Source: Gammaproteobacteria bacterium (GTDB lineage Bacteria; Pseudomonadota; Gammaproteobacteria; Eutrophobiales; Eutrophobiaceae). Taken from it: a stretch of 64,000 nucleotides of DNA. Under the pieces are notes generated by a model. It saw nothing but the letters and a program-made list of their open reading frames with translations, had not been told where the DNA came from and did no database searches. The position numbers and the translations under genes were made by a program. Position 1 is the stretch's first letter. Each line of letters begins with the position of its first letter. This document shows, in pieces, positions 17,704 through 25,289 of the stretch. The DNA lies in the NCBI GenBank assembly GCA_028819495.1, contig JAPPLI010000002.1:1-64000 (forward strand). Reading direction: 5' to 3'.

Positions 17704-18861
17704 TTATAGTTGCTGAAGAATCTCCCCATCCCAAAGCCCCTTGAGGAAATCCAGTACAGGCATGATATGGATGTCATCCCAAAGCGCAGGCCGGTCGCCC
17801 AGGTAGATGCCGTAACAGGTTGTTTTACCCTTGCCCAGGGCTTCCCTGACCCGGCGCAGGCCGCGGTTAAAGCGCTTGTCCCAGCGCGATGAAGCTTTGA
17901 TTTCAATGGCAGCGAAACCTGTGGCGGTCTCGCACAGCACGTCCACCTCCGTGCCGTCGTAGTTGCGCCAGAAATAGAGAGGATAATGTTTTCCGGTATA
18001 ACTGAGGCAGGCGCGCAACTCATTCAGGATAAAAGTTTCCAGCAGGGGTCCCAATTCTTCGGGCGCGGGCGGATAAGGCAACCTGCCGGTCAAGGCCCGG
18101 GCGACTCCGCAATCAAAGAAATAGAATTTGCTCTGTCTCACCTGCTTTGTCGAGGATTTCAATTTCCAGGCGGGCAACCAGTAACCAAGCAGCGTATCCG
18201 TCAATATCTCAAAATGATTCTGCACGGTCTGGCGATTAATACCTGCGTCGCGGGCAATCCCGGTAACATTGGTCACCTGGGCATTCTGCCGTGCGGCTAT
18301 CTCGAGAAAGCGCGCAAAAGCGCCCAGGTTGCGGGTCAATGCTTCTGCCTGCACTTCCTGGATGAGATAAGTCTCGGCGTATGTGCGCAGGTACTCCTGT
18401 GGGTTGTCATCCGTGACCGCTACCGGCAGGGTGCCGAAGGGTAAAACCCGCTCCAGCTCAAGCTTGAAATCCAGTTCGGCGGATACTAACGGGAACAAGG
18501 AAGTCGTAATGGCGCGGCCGGCCAGCAGGTTCACGTCACGACCGCGTCGGAGTTTGCGGGCGCTGGAACCGGAAAGCACGAACCGGAGGTGGTTGGACTC
18601 AATAAGGCGATGGACTTCATTCAGTAATTGAGGCGCTTTTTGCACCTCATCAATGACCACCCAGCTACCGGCAGGCAACGTTGCAAGTTCACTGTACAGA
18701 ACCTGGGGATCTTTATTGAGCCTCAGTACTTCGCCCGTATCAAGCAGGTCGTAAGTGGCAGCATTCGGAAAACGCGAGCGAATCCACGTTGACTTGCCGG
18801 TTCCGCGAGGGCCGAACAGGAACACGGACTGGATGGGGTTTGGCAGTAATCTTGTGTACAT
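17704..18861 (-). CDS. AAA_14/DUF4143 ATP-binding protein
   Basis: This 385-residue protein has an N-terminal AAA domain with Walker A FGPRGTGKSTW (residues about 17-27), Walker B WVVIDEVQKAP, and the sensor segment RFVLSGSSARKLRRG. The C-terminal DUF4143 nuclease-like domain has GTEVDVLCE...AAIEIKAS, a PD-(D/E)XK-type pattern. Many such genes are scattered in bacterial genomes, often beside toxin-antitoxin genes as here. The biological role is not established. Confidence 0.88.
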   Translation of the reverse strand: MYTRLLPNPIQSVFLFGPRGTGKSTWIRSRFPNAATYDLLDTGEVLRLNKDPQVLYSELATLPAGSWVVIDEVQKAPQLLNEVHRLIESNHLRFVLSGSSARKLRRGRDVNLLAGRAITTSLFPLVSAELDFKLELERVLPFGTLPVAVTDDNPQEYLRTYAETYLIQEVQAEALTRNLGAFARFLEIAARQNAQVTNVTGIARDAGINRQTVQNHFEILTDTLLGYWLPAWKLKSSTKQVRQSKFYFFDCGVARALTGRLPYPPAPEELGPLLETFILNELRACLSYTGKHYPLYFWRNYDGTEVDVLCETATGFAAIEIKASSRWDKRFNRGLRRVREALGKGKTTCYGIYLGDRPALWDDIHIMPVLDFLKGLWDGEILQQL

Positions 18862-18919
18862 AGTTAGCGATTTTACCGGAAAAACGCTAACTATACAAGC
18901 ATATTTCCGAAAAAATGCC

Positions 18920-19015
18920 GGGGTCAGAGTAAAATCGCCACCGATCGTGCTATCGGCAATGTCCTTCAGGATTTTACTCTGACCCCACCCATCTCATGGG
19001 TTTTACTCTGACCCC
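18920..19015. repeat. Palindromic element, GGGGTCAGAGTAAAA family (copy 1)
   Basis: GGGGTCAGAGTAAAATC at 18920-18936 is answered by its exact complement at 18970-18986, and a second right arm (TTTTACTCTGACCCC) ends at 19015. The outer TTTAGCGGGAA nearby is also seen in the 40421-40531 element. It looks like the REP/RAYT-associated class of hairpins. The 18862-19200 gap otherwise holds no gene I can support. Confidence 0.85.
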
Positions 19016-19200
19016 GACATTTAGCGGGAACTGCTGGCTGTTTGCCGCTTCAGTGAAGTTTAAGTCGCGGCCGCGTGCGCGCCGCAAAGAAGTTTGCGAG
19101 GCACAAATATAATGACAACCTCGTGTGTAATCCGCCTGGCCGGCATTTTGATGCTACCATTCACGTTTCCGACATTAACACAGTCAGGCAGATTGAACCA

Positions 19201-20169
19201 TTGACGAAAGTATTGAAAGGAGGGCGTAACACTGATAAAGAGGCCGTTTGCGTACTGGGTTCGATCAACCAGGATGTCGTTGCCTTTGTGGATAAGTTGC
19301 CGCATCCGGGTGAGACGGTTGTCGCCCGGCGCTTTGCGCACTTTCCGGGGGGCAAGGGCGCCAACCAGGCGGTTGCCGCGGCGCGTATGGGGGCCGAGAC
19401 AGTGATGATCGGGGCGACAGGCGCCGATGAAGCGGGCAGCATGATGCGGGCTTTTTTGCAGGATAACGGTGTGGATACCGGAATGGTCGGGATCAATCCC
19501 CGGCAGCCTACCGGGCAGGCCTTTATCAATGTATCCGCAAACGGTGAGAATGCGATCGTTATCGTTCCGGGCGCAAATGCCGACTTGACACCGGCCGATA
19601 TTCGACCCGGGAAGCTGGCAGGCTGCGGTATATTCCTCGCCCAGTTGGAATGCCCTGTCGAAACAGTAAAATCACTCTTCTCCAGTGATACCGCCCGGCG
19701 CGGGACAACCATACTGAATGCCGCGCCTGCTCTCCCGGAAGGCGCCGAATTGTTTTCACTGACCGATATCCTTATCCTCAATGAGTCCGAGCTTGCCGCT
19801 TACGCAAAGCTGCCTGATCCGCCTGATGACGTGGAGATGGCGATTGAAAGCGCAGGAAAATTAATCGGGCGGGACGGACAGGCCGTAATCGTCACCCTGG
19901 GTGAGAAGGGCGCTGTTGTTGTTAATCGTGAACAGGGCGAACTGATCCCGGTCAGGCGGGCGAATGTAACGGACACTACCGGCGCCGGCGATTGTTTTTG
20001 CGGAACGCTGGGCGCCGCCCTGGGCGATGGTTATGCATTGAATGAGGCAGTCCGGTTCGCGGTAACGGCAGCATCAATATCCGTTGAACGTTCCGGGGCC
20101 GCTACCTCCATGCCTACCCGTGCGGAAGTCGAAACGGCATTACTCATCAATACCAGCTATTCCCGTTAA
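19201..20169 (+). CDS. Ribokinase-like PfkB sugar kinase
   Basis: The PfkB-family kinase core begins at VCVLGSINQDVV (near 19240). It has the N-terminal FPGGKGANQAVAAARMG motif, NEDSELA-like NESELAAYAKL, and the C-terminal DTTGAGDCFCGTLGAAL with the catalytic Asp and anion hole. It would phosphorylate ribose or a related sugar. The start is unclear: a perfect AAAGGAGGG site at 19215-19223 is not followed by ATG, GTG or TTG in frame, so I give the upstream TTG at 19201. It converges on a ribose-type ABC permease gene. Confidence 0.8.
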   Translation: MTKVLKGGRNTDKEAVCVLGSINQDVVAFVDKLPHPGETVVARRFAHFPGGKGANQAVAAARMGAETVMIGATGADEAGSMMRAFLQDNGVDTGMVGINPRQPTGQAFINVSANGENAIVIVPGANADLTPADIRPGKLAGCGIFLAQLECPVETVKSLFSSDTARRGTTILNAAPALPEGAELFSLTDILILNESELAAYAKLPDPPDDVEMAIESAGKLIGRDGQAVIVTLGEKGAVVVNREQGELIPVRRANVTDTTGAGDCFCGTLGAALGDGYALNEAVRFAVTAASISVERSGAATSMPTRAEVETALLINTSYSR

Positions 20170-20174
20170 ATTCC

Positions 20175-20263
20175 GGGGTCAGAGTAAAATCGCCGAGAAC
20201 GTCGGCAATGGCAGGACCGGTGGTGATTTTACTCTGACCCCACCCATCTGACCGGGGTCAGAG
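20175..20263. repeat. Palindromic element, GGGGTCAGAGTAAAA family (copy 2)
   Basis: Left arm 20175-20191 and right arm 20225-20241 are exact complements (17 bases), with an extra GGGGTCAGAG at 20254-20263. It lies between the convergent kinase and permease genes and may end transcription from both sides. Confidence 0.85.
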
Positions 20264-20275
20264 GCAACCGCTGCG

Positions 20276-21232
20276 TCAATACCTGTCCCTTCTCCGCAAA
20301 CGCCAGTGGTCAAACAGGACGGCGGCGATGATAACCCCGCCGGTGATTAACCGCTTGACCGGTTCCGTTGCCCCGAGTTGGGCCAGGCCGTTCTGCAACA
20401 CGGCGATAATCAGTACTCCCATAAAAGCGCCGGCCACCGAACCCCTGCCCCCCATCAGGCTGGTGCCTCCGATCACGGCGGCGGCGATAGCCGACAATTC
20501 GAGGCCGATGCCGGCATTGGGGTCAGCGGCGCCCAGGTATGCGGCGTTGAACAAACCGCCCAGCCCTGCCAGGCACCCGGATAAGGCCAGCACCGAGATG
20601 CGGTAAGGATGTATCGGGATGCCGGACATACGCGCGGCAGTCTCGTTGGTGCCGATGGCGATAATATACCGGCCGAACACGGTGTTTCTCACAAGGAAGT
20701 GGGCCAGAATTACTATTGATATTGCAATAATCAGGGCGGGCGATACGCCGATGCCTGTTATGGGCAACGATAATTTCTGAATGGAGGCGCCGATAAACAG
20801 GGTTTGCGAATTGGTGGTCATATAAGCCAGGCCGCGCGCCATTTCCAGCATGCCAAGGGTGACGATAAACGACGGCAACGCAAAAAAGCTGCTCAAACAA
20901 CCATTGACCAGTCCACACAGGGTCCCTGTTATGAGACCGAGCATAAAGGCAAGCGGCAACGGCAGCCCATATACCACGGCGGCCACTCCAGCCACCGCAG
21001 AGCTCAGCCCGACGACCGATCCGACAGACAGGTCGATACAGCCGACAATCAATACCAGGGTCATGCCGACCGCGACAACCGTCAGTGCCGGAAGCTGGTT
21101 GAGTATTGAAGCAAAAGTCGTCAGGGAAAAAAAGTTGTCCGATGCGATGCCGAAAAAGACGATTAACAGCGCCAGCGAACCGGCGGTAAAGTATTTCTCC
21201 AAACGTTGTTGAACCGTCTTGACGAGCATCAT
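20276..21232 (-). CDS. Ribose-type ABC transporter permease
   Basis: This 318-residue multi-span inner-membrane protein is of the RbsC/BPD_transp_2 family. Typical segments are GMTLVLIVGCIDLSVGSVVG, GLVNGCLSSFFALPSFIVTLG and the cytoplasmic loop GTNETAARMSGIPIHPYR that contacts the ATPase. About nine or ten membrane segments are visible. It follows the ATPase gene after 12 bases. No periplasmic binding protein gene lies in this cluster, so the transporter is incomplete locally. Confidence 0.9.
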   Translation of the reverse strand: MMLVKTVQQRLEKYFTAGSLALLIVFFGIASDNFFSLTTFASILNQLPALTVVAVGMTLVLIVGCIDLSVGSVVGLSSAVAGVAAVVYGLPLPLAFMLGLITGTLCGLVNGCLSSFFALPSFIVTLGMLEMARGLAYMTTNSQTLFIGASIQKLSLPITGIGVSPALIIAISIVILAHFLVRNTVFGRYIIAIGTNETAARMSGIPIHPYRISVLALSGCLAGLGGLFNAAYLGAADPNAGIGLELSAIAAAVIGGTSLMGGRGSVAGAFMGVLIIAVLQNGLAQLGATEPVKRLITGGVIIAAVLFDHWRLRRRDRY

Positions 21233-21244
21233 CAGGGTATGTAG

Positions 21245-22789
21245 TCAGTGCAGGCGGCCGGTGCTCTTTCCGGAGGTATATTCACTGAATGCCGCTGCCA
21301 GGATGGCGTTATAATCCCATTCGTCCCGGTCAAACATTTTGACCGGTTTGCGATTGGAGAAAACCAGGATGCGATGGCAGAGTTTCATCAGTTCCTCGAT
21401 TTCACTGGAGACGATGACCAGTGTCCTGCCCCGGGCGGCCAGCTCCGTGAAAAGTTCATGGAGGAAGTGTTTTGTGGGTATATCAACCCCGCGCGTGGGT
21501 TCGTTCAGAAGAAAAATATCGGCGCCTTTGTGCAGCCAGCGGCTCACCAGGACTTTTTGCTGGTTGCCGCCGCTCAGCAGCTCGATGTGCTGGTCTGCGT
21601 CCACGCGTTTTACCGATAATTGATTCAACTGCTCCTCCGTTGCAAGGTCTTCGTGGGAGGACCGGATAATGCCGAACTTGCCGGCATGCCTTTCCAAGCC
21701 CGGAAGAGTCAGGTTCAGGCGGATGGACTGGCCGGCGAATATGCCCTGCCGCTTTCGGTCTTCAGGCAAAAACCCGATGCCCAGGTCTATTGCCTGGCGC
21801 GGGTTATGCAACGTAATCCGTTCATTACCGAGATAACGCGTGACCGTGCCGCTCTCCGCCCGTTTCAGCTTGAAAATCGTTTCCAGCAACTCCGACTGCC
21901 CGGAACCGGCCAGACCGCCAATACCGATGATTTCACCTGCAAAACAGTCGAAGGAAACGGGATGGGGAAGTTGCCTGGATTCCAGCCGATCAATCCCCAG
22001 GGTTATCCTGCCGCGGCTGACGGAACCGGAGGGGCTCGCGGCGTTATCCCTGCTTTCCCGTCCTGACATCAGGCGGATCATTTCATCCATTGTGACGGTT
22101 CCGGCCGGAGAGCTGTCCACCACCTGTCCATCCCGTAATATGGAAATGGTGTCCGAGACGTCAAGCACGTCCTTCAGCCTGTGGCTGATGTAAATTACGG
22201 ATGTTCCCCCGGCGGCAAGATCCCGTATGATCTCGTGCAGCCGTTGCGCCTGCGGTTCAGTCAATGCTGCGGTGGGTTCATCCAGGATCAAAAGCCGGCT
22301 GTCGAAAGCCAGCGCCTTCGCCAGTTCAGTAAGCTGGCGTTGCGCCAGGGGGATCCGGTTGACAGGTGTATCCGGGTCAAGAATTTCCATGCCGACCAGC
22401 TTCATCATCTTCCCCGCCTTGTCCAGCAATTCCGGGTAGCGGATGACAGCCTTCCGGTCAGGCAGGCGTCGCAGAAAAATATTCTCGGCAACAGACAGGG
22501 TGTCGATGAGACTGAGTTCCTGGGCCGCCAGGGTGATGCCGCGGCGCAGGGCGTCCCCGGCATTCCCGGGCGTATAGCTTGCGCCATCCAGAAAGAGTTC
22601 GCCCCGGTCCCAGGGAAGTAACCCGGAGAGGATATTCATCAAGGTCGACTTGCCGGCCCCGTTTTCCCCGATCAACCCGTGGACTTCTCCCGGTTTGACG
22701 GTCATGTTGACACCGGACAATACGGGTGTCGAAAAGGATTTATACAGCTCGTTTACACTGAGGCGGGAAGCCGGGAGTTCTGGGGACAC
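21245..22789 (-). CDS. Ribose-type ABC transporter ATPase (two nucleotide-binding domains)
   Basis: This 514-residue RbsA-like protein has two ABC domains. Domain 1 has a proper Walker A (GENGAGKST), an unusual signature (LAQRQLTELAKAL) and Walker B LLILDEPTAAL. Domain 2 has a degenerate Walker A (GLAGSGQSE), a good LSGGNQQKV signature and LLNEPTRGVD with Asn where Asp is usual. One working site is common in this family. The GTG start and the first residues MSPELP lie inside one arm of an inverted repeat (22774-22801), so the native start may have been replaced. Confidence 0.88.
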   Translation of the reverse strand: MSPELPASRLSVNELYKSFSTPVLSGVNMTVKPGEVHGLIGENGAGKSTLMNILSGLLPWDRGELFLDGASYTPGNAGDALRRGITLAAQELSLIDTLSVAENIFLRRLPDRKAVIRYPELLDKAGKMMKLVGMEILDPDTPVNRIPLAQRQLTELAKALAFDSRLLILDEPTAALTEPQAQRLHEIIRDLAAGGTSVIYISHRLKDVLDVSDTISILRDGQVVDSSPAGTVTMDEMIRLMSGRESRDNAASPSGSVSRGRITLGIDRLESRQLPHPVSFDCFAGEIIGIGGLAGSGQSELLETIFKLKRAESGTVTRYLGNERITLHNPRQAIDLGIGFLPEDRKRQGIFAGQSIRLNLTLPGLERHAGKFGIIRSSHEDLATEEQLNQLSVKRVDADQHIELLSGGNQQKVLVSRWLHKGADIFLLNEPTRGVDIPTKHFLHELFTELAARGRTLVIVSSEIEELMKLCHRILVFSNRKPVKMFDRDEWDYNAILAAAFSEYTSGKSTGRLH

Positions 22790-22859
22790 AATACTTAATT
22801 CTGAAAGTGGAGAATTGTGAATGCCGGGTCGGAATTAAGTACTGTGTCCCCAGAACTCC
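22774..22859. repeat. Inverted repeat with 28-bp arms, one mismatch
   Basis: Arms 22774-22801 and 22832-22859 (GGAGTTCTGGGGACACA then TACTTAATTC) pair with one mismatch around a 30-base loop. The element separates the TrpB2 gene end from the ABC ATPase start and overlaps the latter's first codons. Confidence 0.92.
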
Positions 22860-22879
22860 TGTCTCGCCGCCGGGATTTA

Positions 22880-24250
22880 TCAGGCGGCGGCTGCCACCGA
22901 GGGCAGGCCGGACAGTGCCATGGCGAGTTCTTCCTCGGAATATTCCTGGTCGTACAGTTTGCCGGCAAAATAGTCCATATAGGCCTGCATGTCGAAATTT
23001 CCATGGCCGCAGAGGTTGAACAGGATCGCCTTGCTGCTGCCCTCTTCCTTGCATTTTATTGCTTCTTCAATTGCGCCGACGACCGCGTGATTGGCCTCCG
23101 GCGCCGGAATAATCCCCTCAGCCTTGGCGAATTGCACGCCGGCATCGAAACACTCGGCTTGCGTATAGGAGCGCGGATGCACCAGGCCGAGTTCCGCCGT
23201 CTGGCTTACCAGCGGCCCCATGCCGTGATAGCGCAGGCCGCCGGCATGAAATCCCGGTGGCACGAATGTCGATCCCAGGGTGTGCATCTTGACCAGCGGC
23301 GTAAGGTGTCCCGTGTCGCCGAAATCATAGGCATACCTGCCCTTGGTCAGGGTCGGGCAGTTGGCCGGTTCCACCGCGATGATATGCACGTCCTGCCCGC
23401 CGCGCAGTTTCTCTCCCAGGAAAGGAAACGCGATGCCGGCGAAATTGCTGCCCCCGCCGGTGCAGCCGACGATGATATCGGGGTAGTCATCGGCCATCTC
23501 CAGTTGCTTCATGGTTTCCTGGCCGATGACCGTCTGGTGCAGCAGGACATGGTTCAGCACGCTGCCCAGCGCGTAACGGGTGTCGTCCCGCTGTACTGCC
23601 CGTTCCACCGCTTCACTGATGGCGATGCCCAGGCTGCCGGTGCTGTCCGGATTTTCCGCGAGTACCGCGCGCCCAGACTCCGTGGTATCGCTGGGACTGG
23701 CGATACAGGTGGCGCCGAAACTCTCCATGAAGGCGCGGCGGTAGGGCTTCTGGTTGAAACTCACTTTCACCATGTAGACTTCTATTTCCAGTCCGAAAAA
23801 TGCGCCTGCAAACGCCAGCGCCGAACCCCACTGGCCGGCGCCCGTTTCGGTGGTGATGCGCTTCACGCCTTCCTGCTTTGAATAAAATGCCTGGGCTACG
23901 GCGGTATTGGGTTTGTGGGACCCGGCCGGGCTCACGCCCTCGTACTTGTAGTAGATGCGCGCCGACGTATCCAGGGCCTGCTCGAGCCTGCGCGCCCGGT
24001 ACAGGGGCGACGGCCGCCATTGCTTGAGGATGTCCCGTACCGGTTCAGGGATATCGATATAACGTTCGCTGCTGACTTCCTGCTCAATTACCGCCATTGG
24101 AAACAGGGGGGCAAGGTCGTCTGGCGTGATGGGCTGGCCCGTCCCCGGATGCAGCACCGGCGGCGGCGCTTCCGGCAAGTCCGCGATGATGTTGTACCAG
24201 GCGGTGGGTATGTCGGATTCCTGTAACAGGTATTTTATTGAGTCGCTCAT
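22880..24250 (-). CDS. TrpB2-type tryptophan synthase beta chain-like PLP enzyme
   Basis: This 456-residue PLP fold-type II enzyme has an extended N-terminus typical of TrpB2. Visible are [12 protein letters not shown], the PLP lysine in AGSHKPNTA (Lys113), [14 protein letters not shown], and the phosphate-binding [11 protein letters not shown]. TrpB2 enzymes use indole plus serine (or phosphoserine) without needing TrpA. No trp genes are adjacent. The gene sits between a ribose-type ABC operon and a TetR regulator; its stop is 21 bases from the inverted repeat at 22774-22859. Confidence 0.9.
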   Translation of the reverse strand: MSDSIKYLLQESDIPTAWYNIIADLPEAPPPVLHPGTGQPITPDDLAPLFPMAVIEQEVSSERYIDIPEPVRDILKQWRPSPLYRARRLEQALDTSARIYYKYEGVSPAGSHKPNTAVAQAFYSKQEGVKRITTETGAGQWGSALAFAGAFFGLEIEVYMVKVSFNQKPYRRAFMESFGATCIASPSDTTESGRAVLAENPDSTGSLGIAISEAVERAVQRDDTRYALGSVLNHVLLHQTVIGQETMKQLEMADDYPDIIVGCTGGGSNFAGIAFPFLGEKLRGGQDVHIIAVEPANCPTLTKGRYAYDFGDTGHLTPLVKMHTLGSTFVPPGFHAGGLRYHGMGPLVSQTAELGLVHPRSYTQAECFDAGVQFAKAEGIIPAPEANHAVVGAIEEAIKCKEEGSSKAILFNLCGHGNFDMQAYMDYFAGKLYDQEYSEEELAMALSGLPSVAAAA

Positions 24251-24281
24251 ATCGGGTTTTCCTTTATGCCCCCCCTTCGTC

Positions 24282-24359
24282 CCCGCGCAGGCGGGAATCC
24301 AGTGGACAACAAAACTCCTTGTAATGAATGTTTGCTTACTGGATTCCCGCTTTCGCGGG
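24282..24359. repeat. Inverted repeat, CCCGCG..GCGGGAATCCAGT family
   Basis: CCCGCGCAGGCGGGAATCC (arm 24282-24303) faces the complement of CCCGCGAAAGCGGGAATCC (24338-24359), 22-base arms with three mismatches. It lies between TetR and TrpB2 genes on the same strand and may end TetR transcription. Confidence 0.85.
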
Positions 24360-24428
24360 AGAACAGGGCGCGTTTTATGTTGTTACGTATAGTTTGCGTA
24401 GTGTGTCACAGATACAAGAGAAGGCAAG

Positions 24429-25151
24429 TCATAATGGCTGTTCGGCAACTTTGTCCGCGCCGCCCTGTCTGCGCTTGCCTTTCGTATTCTTGATCATGTC
24501 CAGAAAATTCCGGATGGTGATCCGCTTTATCTCCTCGATCTGGCCGGCCCAGGCCTTGTCATTGCCCACAAACACGGTCAGGCCTTCCATCGCCGCGCAC
24601 ATGTACAAGGCCATGCGTTCCGCTTCCTTCCTGGTCAGGGTCGGGTTGATTTGCGGTATGAGTTCGTTCAACGGCAGCCGGGCTTTTGCGTACAGTTCGT
24701 CGACCAGTTCGGCGATACGTGGTTCATGGTTTCCCAGCGCCCAGAGTTCCGGGAAGAAAATGGTGGTCTCCTGGGTGCCCAGGTCATCTATCCAGAATTT
24801 CAGCACCGCCAGCAGTTGTTTTTCGGGAGAGTGCCCGGCAATCTGCCGGCGGCGTTCGAATTCCACCAGGTAATCATTAATGATGTATTCCAGCAGGTCC
24901 TGCAACAGGTCTTCCTTGGTCCGGTAATAATAGTTGAGGTTGCCGATGGTGATGCCGGCGCGGGAAGCGATCCTGCGCAGGGTGAAGCCGCCATACCCGG
25001 CCTCCATGAAGATTTCCCTGGCCGCGTCCAGGATACTGATCAGGCGCGTGATGCCTTTCTCCTGTGTGGCCGTCCCGGACCGGTTCAGGGCCTTGCGTTC
25101 TCGTATCAACATGACTGTTTGTCTAGCGGATTTGCCAGGATATATCGACAT
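24429..25151 (-). CDS. TetR-family transcriptional regulator
   Basis: This 240-residue protein has a TetR helix-turn-helix (ILDAAREIFMEAGYGGFTLR, then IASRAGITIGNLNYYYRTKEDLL; residues about 40-83) and a helical ligand domain. The DNA-binding part is preceded by about 39 residues; an internal ATG at 25112 is an alternative start. It is divergent from the TonB receptor at 25290, with a palindromic promoter region between them, so it probably controls that receptor, the amine dehydrogenase genes, or both. Confidence 0.88.
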   Translation of the reverse strand: MSIYPGKSARQTVMLIRERKALNRSGTATQEKGITRLISILDAAREIFMEAGYGGFTLRRIASRAGITIGNLNYYYRTKEDLLQDLLEYIINDYLVEFERRRQIAGHSPEKQLLAVLKFWIDDLGTQETTIFFPELWALGNHEPRIAELVDELYAKARLPLNELIPQINPTLTRKEAERMALYMCAAMEGLTVFVGNDKAWAGQIEEIKRITIRNFLDMIKNTKGKRRQGGADKVAEQPL

Positions 25152-25187
25152 TCTAGAGTATCGGATAATTTTTTCATAATTTTGGTA

Positions 25188-25224
25188 TAGGACTATTGAC
25201 CTAATAAGACATATGTCCTAGAAT
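25188..25224 (+). promoter_or_regulatory. Predicted sigma-70 promoter with palindromic operator upstream of the TonB receptor
   Basis: A -35 TTGACC (25196-25201) and -10 TAGAAT (25219-25224) are separated by exactly 17 bases, 65 bases before the receptor ATG. The spacer contains the perfect palindrome GACATATGTC (25208-25217), and TAGGAC (25188-25193) is inverted at GTCCTA (25215-25220). This is the expected position for repression by the divergent TetR protein. Confidence 0.6.
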
Positions 25225-25289
25225 TAGCTGTACCAGTACATCCGGACCCAGAAATTGTTTCCTTCAACAGGTGTCCGAGGGGGTATAAA

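Noticed and set aside
22817-23881. 354-codon plus-strand frame over the TrpB2 gene
   Set aside because: It starts within the inverted repeat and its translation has no family features; the minus strand carries all TrpB2 motifs.
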